Source: Bacteroidales bacterium
GTDB lineage: Bacteria > Bacteroidota > Bacteroidia > Bacteroidales > Muribaculaceae
Direction of reading: 5' to 3'
Length of the DNA: 64,000 bases
Assembly (NCBI GenBank): GCA_015060975.1
Contig: SUXI01000003.1
Coordinates: 1-64,000, forward strand
Positions 25,042 to 32,686 of the stretch are shown here, piece after piece. The notes under the pieces are model-generated. The model saw only the letters and a program-made list of their open reading frames with translations. It did not search any database and was not told the origin of the DNA. Position 1 is the stretch's first letter. Each line of letters opens with the position of its first letter. Made by a program: the position numbers and the translations under genes.

Positions 25042-25458
25042 ATGGCTATGGTAAGAATTAAAGTCGAAATTCATTGGTGCGATAAGAATTTTTCTTGTGT
25101 ATGGGGTACACAGGAATTTGGCACTATTATAGTAACAAACAAAACTCTTGAAGGTCTTAAAACGGAGTTTGAGGCTTCATTACAGGCACAAATTAATGAT
25201 ATGTTGGCCGACGGCGAGTCTGTTCCTGAATATTTGGCATCAGGCAAATATGAGATAGAATATGATATGCATATATCGGCTATTCTTCGCAATGCAGAGC
25301 AATTTACCACCATGGCAGCCATTAGTCGTGCAACCGGCATTAATCAAAAGCAATTGACGCACTATGCTTCATCTCTTAAAGAACCTCGCCCTGCACAACG
25401 TGAACGCATTATATCCGGATTACATCGTATAGGAGAAGCATTTTTAGCTATTCGTTAG
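25042..25458 (+). CDS. hicB: HicB antitoxin with helix-turn-helix, system 2
   Basis: The 138-residue protein has a HicB-like first half (VKIEIHWCDKNFSC-like strands: IKVEIHWCDKNFSCVWG) and a C-terminal helix-turn-helix, AAISRATGINQKQLTHYASS. The HTH half is similar in type to that of system 1, with KQLTHYASSLKEPRPAQRER at the recognition helix. It should neutralise HicA and bind the palindrome at 24776-24791. Confidence 0.88.
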   Translation: MAMVRIKVEIHWCDKNFSCVWGTQEFGTIIVTNKTLEGLKTEFEASLQAQINDMLADGESVPEYLASGKYEIEYDMHISAILRNAEQFTTMAAISRATGINQKQLTHYASSLKEPRPAQRERIISGLHRIGEAFLAIR

Positions 25459-25492
25459 TTTTTTGTTTGACAGCGTAACTTACGTTATAGCT

Positions 25493-25524
25493 TGACCTCG
25501 GGACATTGTTCCGGGGTTTTTATT
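25493..25524 (+). terminator. Terminator of hicAB system 2
   Basis: ACCTCGG pairs with CCGGGGT (one G-U) around a short loop, followed by TTTTTATTT. Confidence 0.65.
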
Positions 25525-25541
25525 TGGCTACATTCAAATAA

Positions 25542-25656
25542 GGTATTGTTGAGACCAATCTGGGATACATTAGGCGATGGTATTCTTTTGTAGCAAATTT
25601 GGGTTACGTCAGGCGATGGTATTTTTGTTACGACAGACTTTGTTTAATCTCACTTC
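25542..25656. repeat. Short tandem repeats of 37-39 bp
   Basis: Three copies of a unit starting GGTATT (25542, 25579, 25618) carry the shared block AGGCGATGG and a similar TTGGG(A/T)TAC core; the third is partial. There are no spacers and no cas genes, so it is not a CRISPR array. It lies in the non-coding region between hicAB 2 and the head genes. Confidence 0.6.
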
Positions 25657-26000
25657 ATTCTTTTCTTAAAGAATGAAATCCCCCAATTTACTATGCAAAT
25701 ATAGTAACTCTTTTTCTTTTTATGCAATTATTTAATTTGTTTATTTTCAATGCGTTATATTACATCGTGCCACAAATTCCCCTGTTACCCCTTTCTCATA
25801 GATAACAGCAGTACAGTTGTACGCGAGTACCGATTTTAGCCACATTCGGGAGGGTGCCGGGAGGGCTGGCAAGCTGCTTGATGTTGCTTGTGGAATGAGA
25901 GTATTTTGAGTACTCAATTTTCTAAATTTTGGGGCAAAGCCACGTGTGTATTTTATTATTTTTTCTTTTTAATTAATTTGAGTCTTAATATTTAAGGAAA
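25657..26000. other. Non-coding region before the head genes
   Basis: No gene is seen. There are three GTAC sites within 25805-25832 and GAGTACTC near 25910. GC content rises briefly at 25840-25890. The stretch lies between the tandem repeats and the dense GTAC cluster. Confidence 0.4.
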
Positions 26001-26002
26001 AA

Positions 26003-26200
26003 GAGTACTTTCGTACGGAATACCGATTTACATTTGTAAATCAATAAGTTAAGACCGTACTTTTTTTTAAAATTGAGAGTACGAAAAAGTACGTACAGTA
26101 CAAAAGTACGGCTAAAAAAATGGTACGAAAAAAGTACGGTTGCACTACGCTGATTATTAGCGTGTTATGCCAATTCCGTACTTTTGTACTATTTTTTTGT
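26003..26200. repeat. Cluster of GTAC-centred iterons in both orientations
   Basis: Twelve GTAC sites occur within 200 bp, mostly in the context CCGTACTTTT or AAAAGTACGG. Examples are GTACTTTCGTACGG near 26005, ACCGTACTTTTTTTT at 26054, AGTACGAAAAAGTACG at 26078 and its neighbours, GGTACGAAAAAAGTACGG at 26122, and CCGTACTTTTGTAC at 26177. Pairs face each other with 4-7 nt of A or T between. Such an array could be a replication origin, an operator for a late-gene regulator or a packaging site. Confidence 0.7.
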
Positions 26201-26298
26201 GTTTTCAAGGTAATATATAAGTAGTTTTATTTGTGTCGAAAATTTACATTTCAATTAACTCGAATATACAAATCGATTAATCTTCAATTATTTTTTAC

Positions 26299-26306
26299 TA
26301 ACTTTG
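26299..26306 (+). promoter_or_regulatory. -7 promoter element before the structural genes
   Basis: TAACTTTG at 26299-26306 fits TAnnTTTG, 23 nt before the first structural-module gene. No clear TTTG at -33 is seen; the iteron cluster lies just upstream and may supply activator sites. Confidence 0.45.
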
Positions 26307-26328
26307 TGGCTAATAATTATATACCACC

Positions 26329-26808
26329 ATGGATCCAGTATTGTTATATATAAAATTAGAACCATACGTCGCACAATGGTTCATTCATGAAATGGGGGGA
26401 GAATCAGTCCATCTACCAAAACGATCGTCGGAATCTGACATTATCGAATTTTTTTTAGAGCCGACACCAAACAATGCCGTACCTAATTTGAGAGAAGAAG
26501 GGAGCATAGCGATTGCTATTCCTACATTCAAACATAAGGATCCAACATATTTCAATTATCTTGCCCCAAAAGCAATGGCTGCACTTGCCCGATGCATAAC
26601 AATTCGCTTTCGTGTTCAATTGTGGCAAGATCTCCACAAGTTGCACAATATTGAATGTTGTTGCTTGACCGATTTGATTTATGCGTGGATGGAAAAGCAC
26701 GGCATTGAATGTACCGAGCAGAATTGGGAAGTCATACGCCAGTTTTATTTTCGGAAGCGAAAAATTTACGTTAAAAAAATCAAAAAAGACTCCGAAGAAA
26801 CGGAATAA
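26329..26808 (+). CDS. Phage protein of unknown function, first of the structural module
   Basis: The 159-residue protein begins MDPVLLYIKLEPYVAQWFIH and ends in a very basic tail (RKRKIYVKKIKKD). LTDLIYAWMEKHGIECTEQN and WEVIRQFYFRKRKIY look like a small DNA-binding fold, so it may regulate late genes rather than be part of the particle. The iteron cluster just upstream is a candidate target. No family is recognised. Confidence 0.55.
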   Translation: MDPVLLYIKLEPYVAQWFIHEMGGESVHLPKRSSESDIIEFFLEPTPNNAVPNLREEGSIAIAIPTFKHKDPTYFNYLAPKAMAALARCITIRFRVQLWQDLHKLHNIECCCLTDLIYAWMEKHGIECTEQNWEVIRQFYFRKRKIYVKKIKKDSEETE

Positions 26809-26851
26809 AAAGCACAAAAGGAAACAAAGTATATAAACGAAAATAAGGAAA

Positions 26852-27271
26852 ATGAGTACAATTTCTTTGCCTGGCATTTTCAAAATCGGATTTTTGGAAT
26901 GTTCAAAATTAACACCTCAACTTGCATTGAAATCTATCGCCGGAGTGCCTATTGCAATTCTAACAGATGTTACTGATGTAATTTTTTCAGGCGAACCAAC
27001 CTGCGAAGCAGTAAATGACAATGATAACAACGGAAGAAGTGAAAAAACAACACTGAAATTTACTACTACACAAAAAATCCCTGATGACCGTCCACTCGCT
27101 TTTGTCGTTCAATGCGTGAATGGTCAAAATTTTCTTGTGGGAGCAAAAGAACGTCCATACCCGATTGTAAAAATAACAAACATCACCGGTACTGTCTCCG
27201 GTAATGTATCTGCTTACTCGGTAGATATTACCCATTCGGCCATTAAATCACTGCTCCCTGTGGCTGTTTAG
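26852..27271 (+). CDS. Probable phage structural protein
   Basis: The 139-residue protein is rich in beta-strand residues (FTTTQKIPDDRPLAFVVQCV, PIVKITNITGTVSGNVSAYS) with no signal or membrane helix. It lies 43 nt after the preceding gene and ahead of the prohead protease. The pattern fits a small tail or decoration protein, but I recognise no family. Confidence 0.5.
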   Translation: MSTISLPGIFKIGFLECSKLTPQLALKSIAGVPIAILTDVTDVIFSGEPTCEAVNDNDNNGRSEKTTLKFTTTQKIPDDRPLAFVVQCVNGQNFLVGAKERPYPIVKITNITGTVSGNVSAYSVDITHSAIKSLLPVAV

Positions 27272-27297
27272 TCTTTTATATACTTCACTTTTAGCCG

Positions 27298-27305
27298 TAG
27301 CTTTG
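27298..27305 (+). promoter_or_regulatory. -7 promoter element before the prohead protease
   Basis: TAGCTTTG at 27298-27305 matches TAnnTTTG, 19 nt ahead of the ATG. The -33 region is weak. Confidence 0.4.
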
Positions 27306-27324
27306 TGTAAAATCTTACAACTCT

Positions 27325-28335
27325 ATGGCTAAGAAAAAATTTAATCTTCATCTTAAAGGCTATGTAGGTGGCTGGGACTTTGACAGCGACTACGTGGATT
27401 ATATTTTGGAAAAGAATGACGGTCAAGAGGTCAATGTGTTGATTGACTCTCTTGGTGGTTCTGTCGCTACTGCCTTGTCGATTTCGTCGGCTTTTCGCAA
27501 CCATGGTAATGTGAATGTTCATTATGTGGGAATGAATGCCAGTGCTGCCACTATCGCATCTCTCGGAGCAAAGCACGTGAGCATTGATGCAAGTGCGATG
27601 TATCTTGTGCATAAATGCTCTAATTTCGTATTCAAATATGGTCAGCTTAACGCCGATCAGCTTCAAACTCTCATTGATGAATGCGAAAAACAAAAAAATG
27701 ATCTTCAAAAAATTGATTTGAATATCGCGTCGGCTTATGCCGGAAAATGCAAGAAAGATAAAGAAGCTTTGCTTGAACTCATGAAAGTGGGTGGTTGGCT
27801 TTCAGCTCAAGAAGCTCTTGAATGGGGATTCGTTGATGAGATTACCGACGAACCCGATGACATTGCTCCAGCTATCGATGATGCTACTATCAATGCTATG
27901 GCTTCGGCTGGTATTCCTATCCCTAACATCGAAACAAAGGATAAAGAGGGATTTTTTGCAAAGTTCCTTGCTTCCTTATCGTCATTCTTTGCTACTAACT
28001 CTTCAAAAAAAATAATTACTACTGCTATGGACAAGACGTTCAAATTTGTGTGTGAGTTGCTTCAAGTCGAAGCCCTCACATCTAACGACGGTAATATTAC
28101 ACTTACCGATGACCAGTTGCAATCGGTTGAAGATCGTATTGCGGCTCTTGAACAGCAAGTTGCTGACTTGACTAATGATGTCAATGATAAGGATTCTCAA
28201 ATTGAGAACCTTAAAAAGAAACCTGCTGATGCCTCTACCTCGGTTGTTGATGATGGCAAAAAAGATGAAAATTTTGCCAATGACTATGTTAGCAGCCTTA
28301 ACAATGCTCGTGAAATGTTTAACTCTATTCCCTAA
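27325..28335 (+). CDS. ClpP-like prohead protease fused to a scaffold domain
   Basis: Residues 1-180 are a ClpP-type serine protease: LIDSLGGSVATALSISSAF, the Ser in GMNASAATIASLG (about 74) and the His in MYLVHKCSN (about 96), then LSAQEALEWGFVDEI. Residues 235-336 are acidic and form a coiled coil (AALEQQVADLTNDVNDKDSQ), as in capsid scaffolds. An ATG at 28027 (MDKTFKFVCELLQ) could give the scaffold alone, like Nu3 within gene C of lambda. The enzyme should cut the scaffold and capsid precursors during head maturation. Confidence 0.85.
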   Translation: MAKKKFNLHLKGYVGGWDFDSDYVDYILEKNDGQEVNVLIDSLGGSVATALSISSAFRNHGNVNVHYVGMNASAATIASLGAKHVSIDASAMYLVHKCSNFVFKYGQLNADQLQTLIDECEKQKNDLQKIDLNIASAYAGKCKKDKEALLELMKVGGWLSAQEALEWGFVDEITDEPDDIAPAIDDATINAMASAGIPIPNIETKDKEGFFAKFLASLSSFFATNSSKKIITTAMDKTFKFVCELLQVEALTSNDGNITLTDDQLQSVEDRIAALEQQVADLTNDVNDKDSQIENLKKKPADASTSVVDDGKKDENFANDYVSSLNNAREMFNSIP

Positions 28336-28340
28336 AAACT

Positions 28341-29312
28341 ATGGCAAATCATACCATTTCATTCTCGGACGAGGAATATAAAAAAGCGGCAGAGAAGTGG
28401 AAGCGTGAACTTCTCCTTATGCCTTTGTTCTCTTGTCAAGACACGCTTAAGTATATGACAGGAATGCCGGGTGTGCGTAATGCTTTACATCTTGGCACTG
28501 CTGAAAGTAACGCACAATTTGCACCTTATCGTAGCGACCGTAAAAGTGCTAATACTACTGATGTAAAATTCCGTACTTTACGCACTTATTTTGGTAATGC
28601 GTGTGAGGACTTTGAACCTAACGCATATATCACTACTTTGCTTGGTGAGGGTGCCGCGTTCCTTGGCGATGGTCAGGCTAAAGCCCCATCTGCAAAGCTT
28701 GTGCTTGCTTGTGTTGCTAAGTCACTTGGTGCTCATCTAAATGATGCGATTTTTACAGCAAAACGAGATGGGAACGGCAATACAACACATGATTTATTTG
28801 ACGGTTTCAGTACTATTGCCGACACAGAAATCATTTCAGAAAATATATCTGTTGCTAACGGCAATTTGCTTGAACTTGACGGGGTTATCGACAACTCTAA
28901 TGCTGTTGATATTGCAAAGATGATTGAACGTAAAGCCGATCCACATCTTCGCAGACTCGATAAGTTCTTGTTCTGCGATCCTGCGTTTGCTGACGCCTAC
29001 AATGACAATTATTTGCTCACTCATAGTGGAATTTCGTATAATACGAAATTCAATCAAGCGTTTGTTGAAGGCTCTAACAACAAGACTACAATCGTTCCTC
29101 TTGATTGTCTTGCAGGAACGGATAAGTATTTCCTTACTCCAAAAAGCAATATGCTTTATGGCTACGACTCAATGAGTGACGTTGAGAAAATCGTTGTGGA
29201 TCGTTTCTCTCCATGGATGCTTACATTCGCAGCGGCTATGTTCTTTGGTACCGAGTTCTACACTGTGGATAAACGTTTATTGCAAGTTGTTAAACTTAAA
29301 TCTGCTGAATAG
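28341..29312 (+). CDS. Major capsid protein
   Basis: The 323-residue protein directly follows the protease-scaffold gene, as major capsid genes do. It has a charged N-arm (SFSDEEYKKAAEKWKRELL) and ends in VDRFSPWMLTFAAAMFFGTE, the late P-domain-like part. The size suits an HK97-fold shell protein. No close family is recalled, so the call rests on position, size and composition. Confidence 0.7.
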   Translation: MANHTISFSDEEYKKAAEKWKRELLLMPLFSCQDTLKYMTGMPGVRNALHLGTAESNAQFAPYRSDRKSANTTDVKFRTLRTYFGNACEDFEPNAYITTLLGEGAAFLGDGQAKAPSAKLVLACVAKSLGAHLNDAIFTAKRDGNGNTTHDLFDGFSTIADTEIISENISVANGNLLELDGVIDNSNAVDIAKMIERKADPHLRRLDKFLFCDPAFADAYNDNYLLTHSGISYNTKFNQAFVEGSNNKTTIVPLDCLAGTDKYFLTPKSNMLYGYDSMSDVEKIVVDRFSPWMLTFAAAMFFGTEFYTVDKRLLQVVKLKSAE

Positions 29313-29314
29313 TT

Positions 29315-29905
29315 ATGGCTGAAAAAACTTGTCTTAATTTACAAAAATCGTTCGGATGGTGCGAAGGTACCCCTGTCCTTCCCGGTATTCGTCGCCGTTT
29401 GTACTATATCGCTAAATCGTTCATCGTAAAATGGCCTACATTGGAGAAAGATGCAAACGGCAGAACTACTACTGCTGTGTATGAGGGCAATTTTACGTTG
29501 GCTGCCGATGCTACGTGGAAGTACATCGATGTTCTTCCCTCTAAATCGCAAGTGCAAAGTGAAGCGCAAGGTGATAAACCAAGCCAAACCCAATTGAATA
29601 CTCTTACAGCTGTTCACCCGGGTGTAGGCGCTGAAGCTACTGCGGCCGCTGCATATATGAACAACTGTGATAATGTGTTCTTGGTGCAAGATATGACCGG
29701 TAAATTCCGTGTTGTGGGCTGTGAAATGTATGATACCGATACTACTGTTGCTCAAGATTTGGGGCAAGGTGCTACCGGTACTGCTTCTACTACTATCACC
29801 TGTAAGGCTACCGATGTGGTGCCGGCTCCTTTCTATCCCGGTGAAATTGTTACCGAGGATGGAGTGGTGATGGGTGATGGCTCGGCCGCTCCTTCTGAAG
29901 GATAA
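29315..29905 (+). CDS. Phage structural protein, probably head or tail tube associated
   Basis: The 196-residue protein begins 2 nt after the capsid gene. It opens with CLNLQKSFGWCEGTPVLPGI and has a Gly/Thr-rich C-terminus (GQGATGTASTTITCKATDVV, then PFYPGEIVTEDGVVMGDG). It has neither signal nor membrane helix. Similar proteins follow capsid genes in Bacteroidetes phages as decoration or tail proteins; which one cannot be told here. Confidence 0.55.
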   Translation: MAEKTCLNLQKSFGWCEGTPVLPGIRRRLYYIAKSFIVKWPTLEKDANGRTTTAVYEGNFTLAADATWKYIDVLPSKSQVQSEAQGDKPSQTQLNTLTAVHPGVGAEATAAAAYMNNCDNVFLVQDMTGKFRVVGCEMYDTDTTVAQDLGQGATGTASTTITCKATDVVPAPFYPGEIVTEDGVVMGDGSAAPSEG

Positions 29906-30567
29906 TGAGGTCAAAAGCTGATAATATCGCCAAGAGTGAGACGGTTGATATAGATGGATTCTTGAATGAACTTCCGTCTCCTGAAATTGACCTGAATACT
30001 CTTGGCGTTGCTTTTAACCCTACTCCTAAAGATATTTTCGCAGAGGAACAGAGAAAAGCTTGGGACAAATCCACTGAAGCAAGATGCGATTTTGAACGCA
30101 AAATAAGAATTACCCGACGTAGTGGTGTTTTCTTTATTTCGCTATGGCAGAAATCCCTATATGGCAGAACTCTTACTGATATTAAAGCTGATGATGCTAT
30201 GGTTGATTATTTCGCTGAAAACATAGCTCCGGCTATCGCTGAAATATTGGGTGATTCCCTTTCTTTAGGCGATTGGGCGATTTGTACCACTCCGAAGCGT
30301 CGTCATTTGGTTAAGAACTTTGCTACTCGTATTAGTGAGCAAATAGCTGTTAAGCTTGCTATCCCATTTTACGAAGATGTGGCTTTTTGCAAATCTCGAC
30401 AAAGAGTGAATGCTGTGTTTTCGCTAAATCGGTTGCCTAAAGAAAGAAATATTATCGTGTTTGATGATTTTGTTACTACAGGGCAAACTCTTTTGGCTAT
30501 GAAAAATCTGCTTTCTCGGTACGATAAAAATATTTTATTTTTTACTGGAATAAATAACAAACTTTGA
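29905..30567 (+). CDS. Phosphoribosyltransferase-like protein inside the head module
   Basis: The 220-residue protein has the PRPP-binding signature NIIVFDDFVTTGQTL at about 183-196, as in ComF-like phosphoribosyltransferases, preceded by VNAVFSLNRLPKERNI. It starts at the TAATG junction with the preceding structural gene. PRTases bind a base or amine and PRPP. In a phage head module this is unusual; it could salvage nucleotides or modify DNA bases. A complete active site cannot be confirmed. Confidence 0.7.
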   Translation: MRSKADNIAKSETVDIDGFLNELPSPEIDLNTLGVAFNPTPKDIFAEEQRKAWDKSTEARCDFERKIRITRRSGVFFISLWQKSLYGRTLTDIKADDAMVDYFAENIAPAIAEILGDSLSLGDWAICTTPKRRHLVKNFATRISEQIAVKLAIPFYEDVAFCKSRQRVNAVFSLNRLPKERNIIVFDDFVTTGQTLLAMKNLLSRYDKNILFFTGINNKL

Positions 30568-30569
30568 AA

Positions 30570-31304
30570 ATGGATAATCGATTTACTAATCAACTTCAGG
30601 ATTTTTTCAATACTCCGGAAGAAAAGCGCGACTATGACAAAGGTGCTTTGATGTTACTACAAATCACCGGTAACAAAATCATGTATCGCAATATTTCGTT
30701 CAACGCAAAGAAACACGCGAAGTTCATTAACTATGAATTGCGTAAACATTTTAATGTGAGATTGCAGAATATCACTCATGAGGAGGTGGAACAAATGCAA
30801 GCTCAAGTTAATGTTATTGTGGCCGAGCATCTATCGCTTACAGAGGATAATCCTGCAAGCGAATTTAAGAAAGGGAAGCGAACAGACCATGATACGTTGC
30901 CGGATGAGATTCAAGCTCTTTATGTGGAGAATTTGAGCATAACACAACGAATGAGAGATGTTCAAACTCAATTGCGTTTGCTCTCTGTCGAGGGTAAAAC
31001 TTGCCCCGACAACGACCGATACCCATATTTGAAGGAGCTGATATCGCTTGATAAAAAACTTCATGAAAATTGGGAGAAGTATGATCATTTTATAGGAACA
31101 GCCGGGAGTGGAGCTATTGCTCTTTCAGTTGATATTCGTGAGGAGAGTAAAAAATATACTCGACTCGTGAACCTCAATAAAGGTAAATACAAGAAATCCC
31201 CAACTGAAGAATTGAAAATCCAAATTGCCGATTGGTTCGGTAAAATTGTTAATCCGACGGAAAAACTTACAGCCGAACTTAAAGAATTGGGTATCATTTC
31301 ATGA
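30570..31304 (+). CDS. Phage protein of unknown function
   Basis: I take ATG 30570 (MDNRFTNQLQDFFNTPEEKR), giving 244 residues; a TTG two codons earlier overlaps the preceding stop. The protein is soluble and helical, with a basic patch (FKKGKRTDHDTLPDEIQALY) and a long helix (LYVENLSITQRMRDVQTQLR). It lies between the PRTase and the PLD-like gene with overlaps on both sides. No family is recognised; a connector or adaptor role is possible. Confidence 0.55.
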   Translation: MDNRFTNQLQDFFNTPEEKRDYDKGALMLLQITGNKIMYRNISFNAKKHAKFINYELRKHFNVRLQNITHEEVEQMQAQVNVIVAEHLSLTEDNPASEFKKGKRTDHDTLPDEIQALYVENLSITQRMRDVQTQLRLLSVEGKTCPDNDRYPYLKELISLDKKLHENWEKYDHFIGTAGSGAIALSVDIREESKKYTRLVNLNKGKYKKSPTEELKIQIADWFGKIVNPTEKLTAELKELGIIS

Positions 31305-31813
31305 AACGAAATACTGACATAGAAAGCATCTTGCGCCCTCTTGATTCTAACCCTTTTCAAGCTTATTTGTCAAATGTGGTGCAAGTTGCTGATGTGTTGG
31401 AATGGATCCTTGAACAAGTCGGCAAATCGGAGATTTGGCAAACGTCGTTTTCTATCTCCGAGGAATTTATTCGCCGATTGTACTTTATTGAAAAATCGGG
31501 AAATGTTAGCCGGTTTAACTTGGTATTGGACCATAAAGCCACAACCAAAACATTCAAATTGTGGTCGTTTATAACTCAAGTTATTCAACACACATACCTC
31601 GCTGACAATCACAGCAAAATTTTATTGGTAAAATCAGAAGCCGGTGATACGGTTTCGGTTGTTACCTCGCAAAACCTGACACGAGGAAATCGTGCTGAAT
31701 CGGCGTTCGTTTCTACTGACTATGAAATATTTACCACTTTGCACAAGCAAGTAACAGATTTAATAACATATCATTCAGTCCCTCTACATGACTTATTCCA
31801 CTCTACAACTTGA
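31301..31813 (+). CDS. PLD-like protein with one HKD-type motif
   Basis: The 170-residue protein carries NHSKILLVKSEAGDTV at about 102, an H-x-K-x(n)-D arrangement, followed by SQNLTRGNRAESAF, which matches the second half of a phospholipase D-type motif. A single motif implies that two chains form one active site, as in Nuc-type nucleases. It would cut a phosphodiester bond. The gene overlaps its neighbours by 4 and 26 nt, within the head-packaging module, so a role in DNA processing is likely. Confidence 0.6.
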   Translation: MKRNTDIESILRPLDSNPFQAYLSNVVQVADVLEWILEQVGKSEIWQTSFSISEEFIRRLYFIEKSGNVSRFNLVLDHKATTKTFKLWSFITQVIQHTYLADNHSKILLVKSEAGDTVSVVTSQNLTRGNRAESAFVSTDYEIFTTLHKQVTDLITYHSVPLHDLFHSTT

Positions 31814-32063
31814 ACAGATCGAAAAAATGGCAGCTCTGTATATGACAATTACAGATATTGCCACAATTCTCAATGTTTCTTCAGAACAACTGCGTTGGGA
31901 TATCTCACAAAAAGATACCGATGTTTCCAAAGCTTACCACAAAGGGAAAGCATCGCTGAAGCTTGCTTTGAGAACGCAAGAAACGATGCTTGCTAAAGTT
32001 GGTTCACCTCTTGCTCTTGAAAATTGCCGTAAAAATTTACTAGATATGGAAGATGACGAATAG
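31788..32063 (+). CDS. Small helix-turn-helix phage protein, possible terminase small subunit
   Basis: The 91-residue protein has a HTH at its start (MAALYMTITDIATILNVSSE) and a helical C-terminus (GKASLKLALRTQETMLAKVG). This is the plan of small terminase subunits and related DNA-binding adaptors. It lies 2 nt before the second candidate and two genes before the large terminase. Confidence 0.6.
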   Translation: MTYSTLQLEQIEKMAALYMTITDIATILNVSSEQLRWDISQKDTDVSKAYHKGKASLKLALRTQETMLAKVGSPLALENCRKNLLDMEDDE

Positions 32064-32065
32064 CT

Positions 32066-32686
32066 ATGCCATTGCCTGCTACCATAAATGTTTGTCAAAC
32101 GGATTTATTTACCTCCGAAAATGAATTGCGTGCGAAATACGATGAAATAACAGTTCAACGTGTTTTGCGTATTCGTGATTTATACAGCTATGTCATAGCT
32201 AATCCTGATACGAAAGACAGGCAATTTGTGGAAAGAGCTGTTTCAATGTTTAAGGTGTCTCAAAGCTGTGCTTATAATGACCTTGCTATTATTAAAGCTC
32301 TTTTGCCTATGCTGTCAAAGGCCAGTCGTGATTTTCACCGTTGGAGAGCAAACGAAATGTTGCTTGAGACGTATAGAATGGCAAAGGCTCGCAAGGATAC
32401 AAAGACGATGGAACGTGCTGCATCAAGCTATGCGAAGTATAATCGCGTGGATTTGGAAGATGAACAACTTATACCATACGATGAAATTGTGGTACAACCA
32501 TTTACAGCGACAGATGATCCTACACCATTGGGGATTAAGCCAATCCCTAATATTCAGGAACGCATTAAAAAAATGCTTGATAAGTATATTGCTGAATCTA
32601 TTGACATTCAGGATGTGGAATTTGAAGAATGTGATTTGGAAGAAGATGACCTGTTTGGAGATTTAGACGATGGCGAAGAAAGGTAA
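32066..32686 (+). CDS. Probable terminase small subunit
   Basis: The 206-residue protein has a helical DNA-binding-type core (FVERAVSMFKVSQSCAYNDL, SKASRDFHRWRANEMLLETY) and a very acidic C-terminus (FEECDLEEDDLFGDLDDGEE), a mix seen in small terminases. The 17-nt overlap with the large terminase supports pairing. It would recognise phage DNA and load the motor. Confidence 0.65.
   Translation: MPLPATINVCQTDLFTSENELRAKYDEITVQRVLRIRDLYSYVIANPDTKDRQFVERAVSMFKVSQSCAYNDLAIIKALLPMLSKASRDFHRWRANEMLLETYRMAKARKDTKTMERAASSYAKYNRVDLEDEQLIPYDEIVVQPFTATDDPTPLGIKPIPNIQERIKKMLDKYIAESIDIQDVEFEECDLEEDDLFGDLDDGEER

Noticed and set aside
25542-25656. Possible CRISPR array
   Set aside because: The units abut without spacers, there are only three, they are diverged, and no cas gene is in the window.
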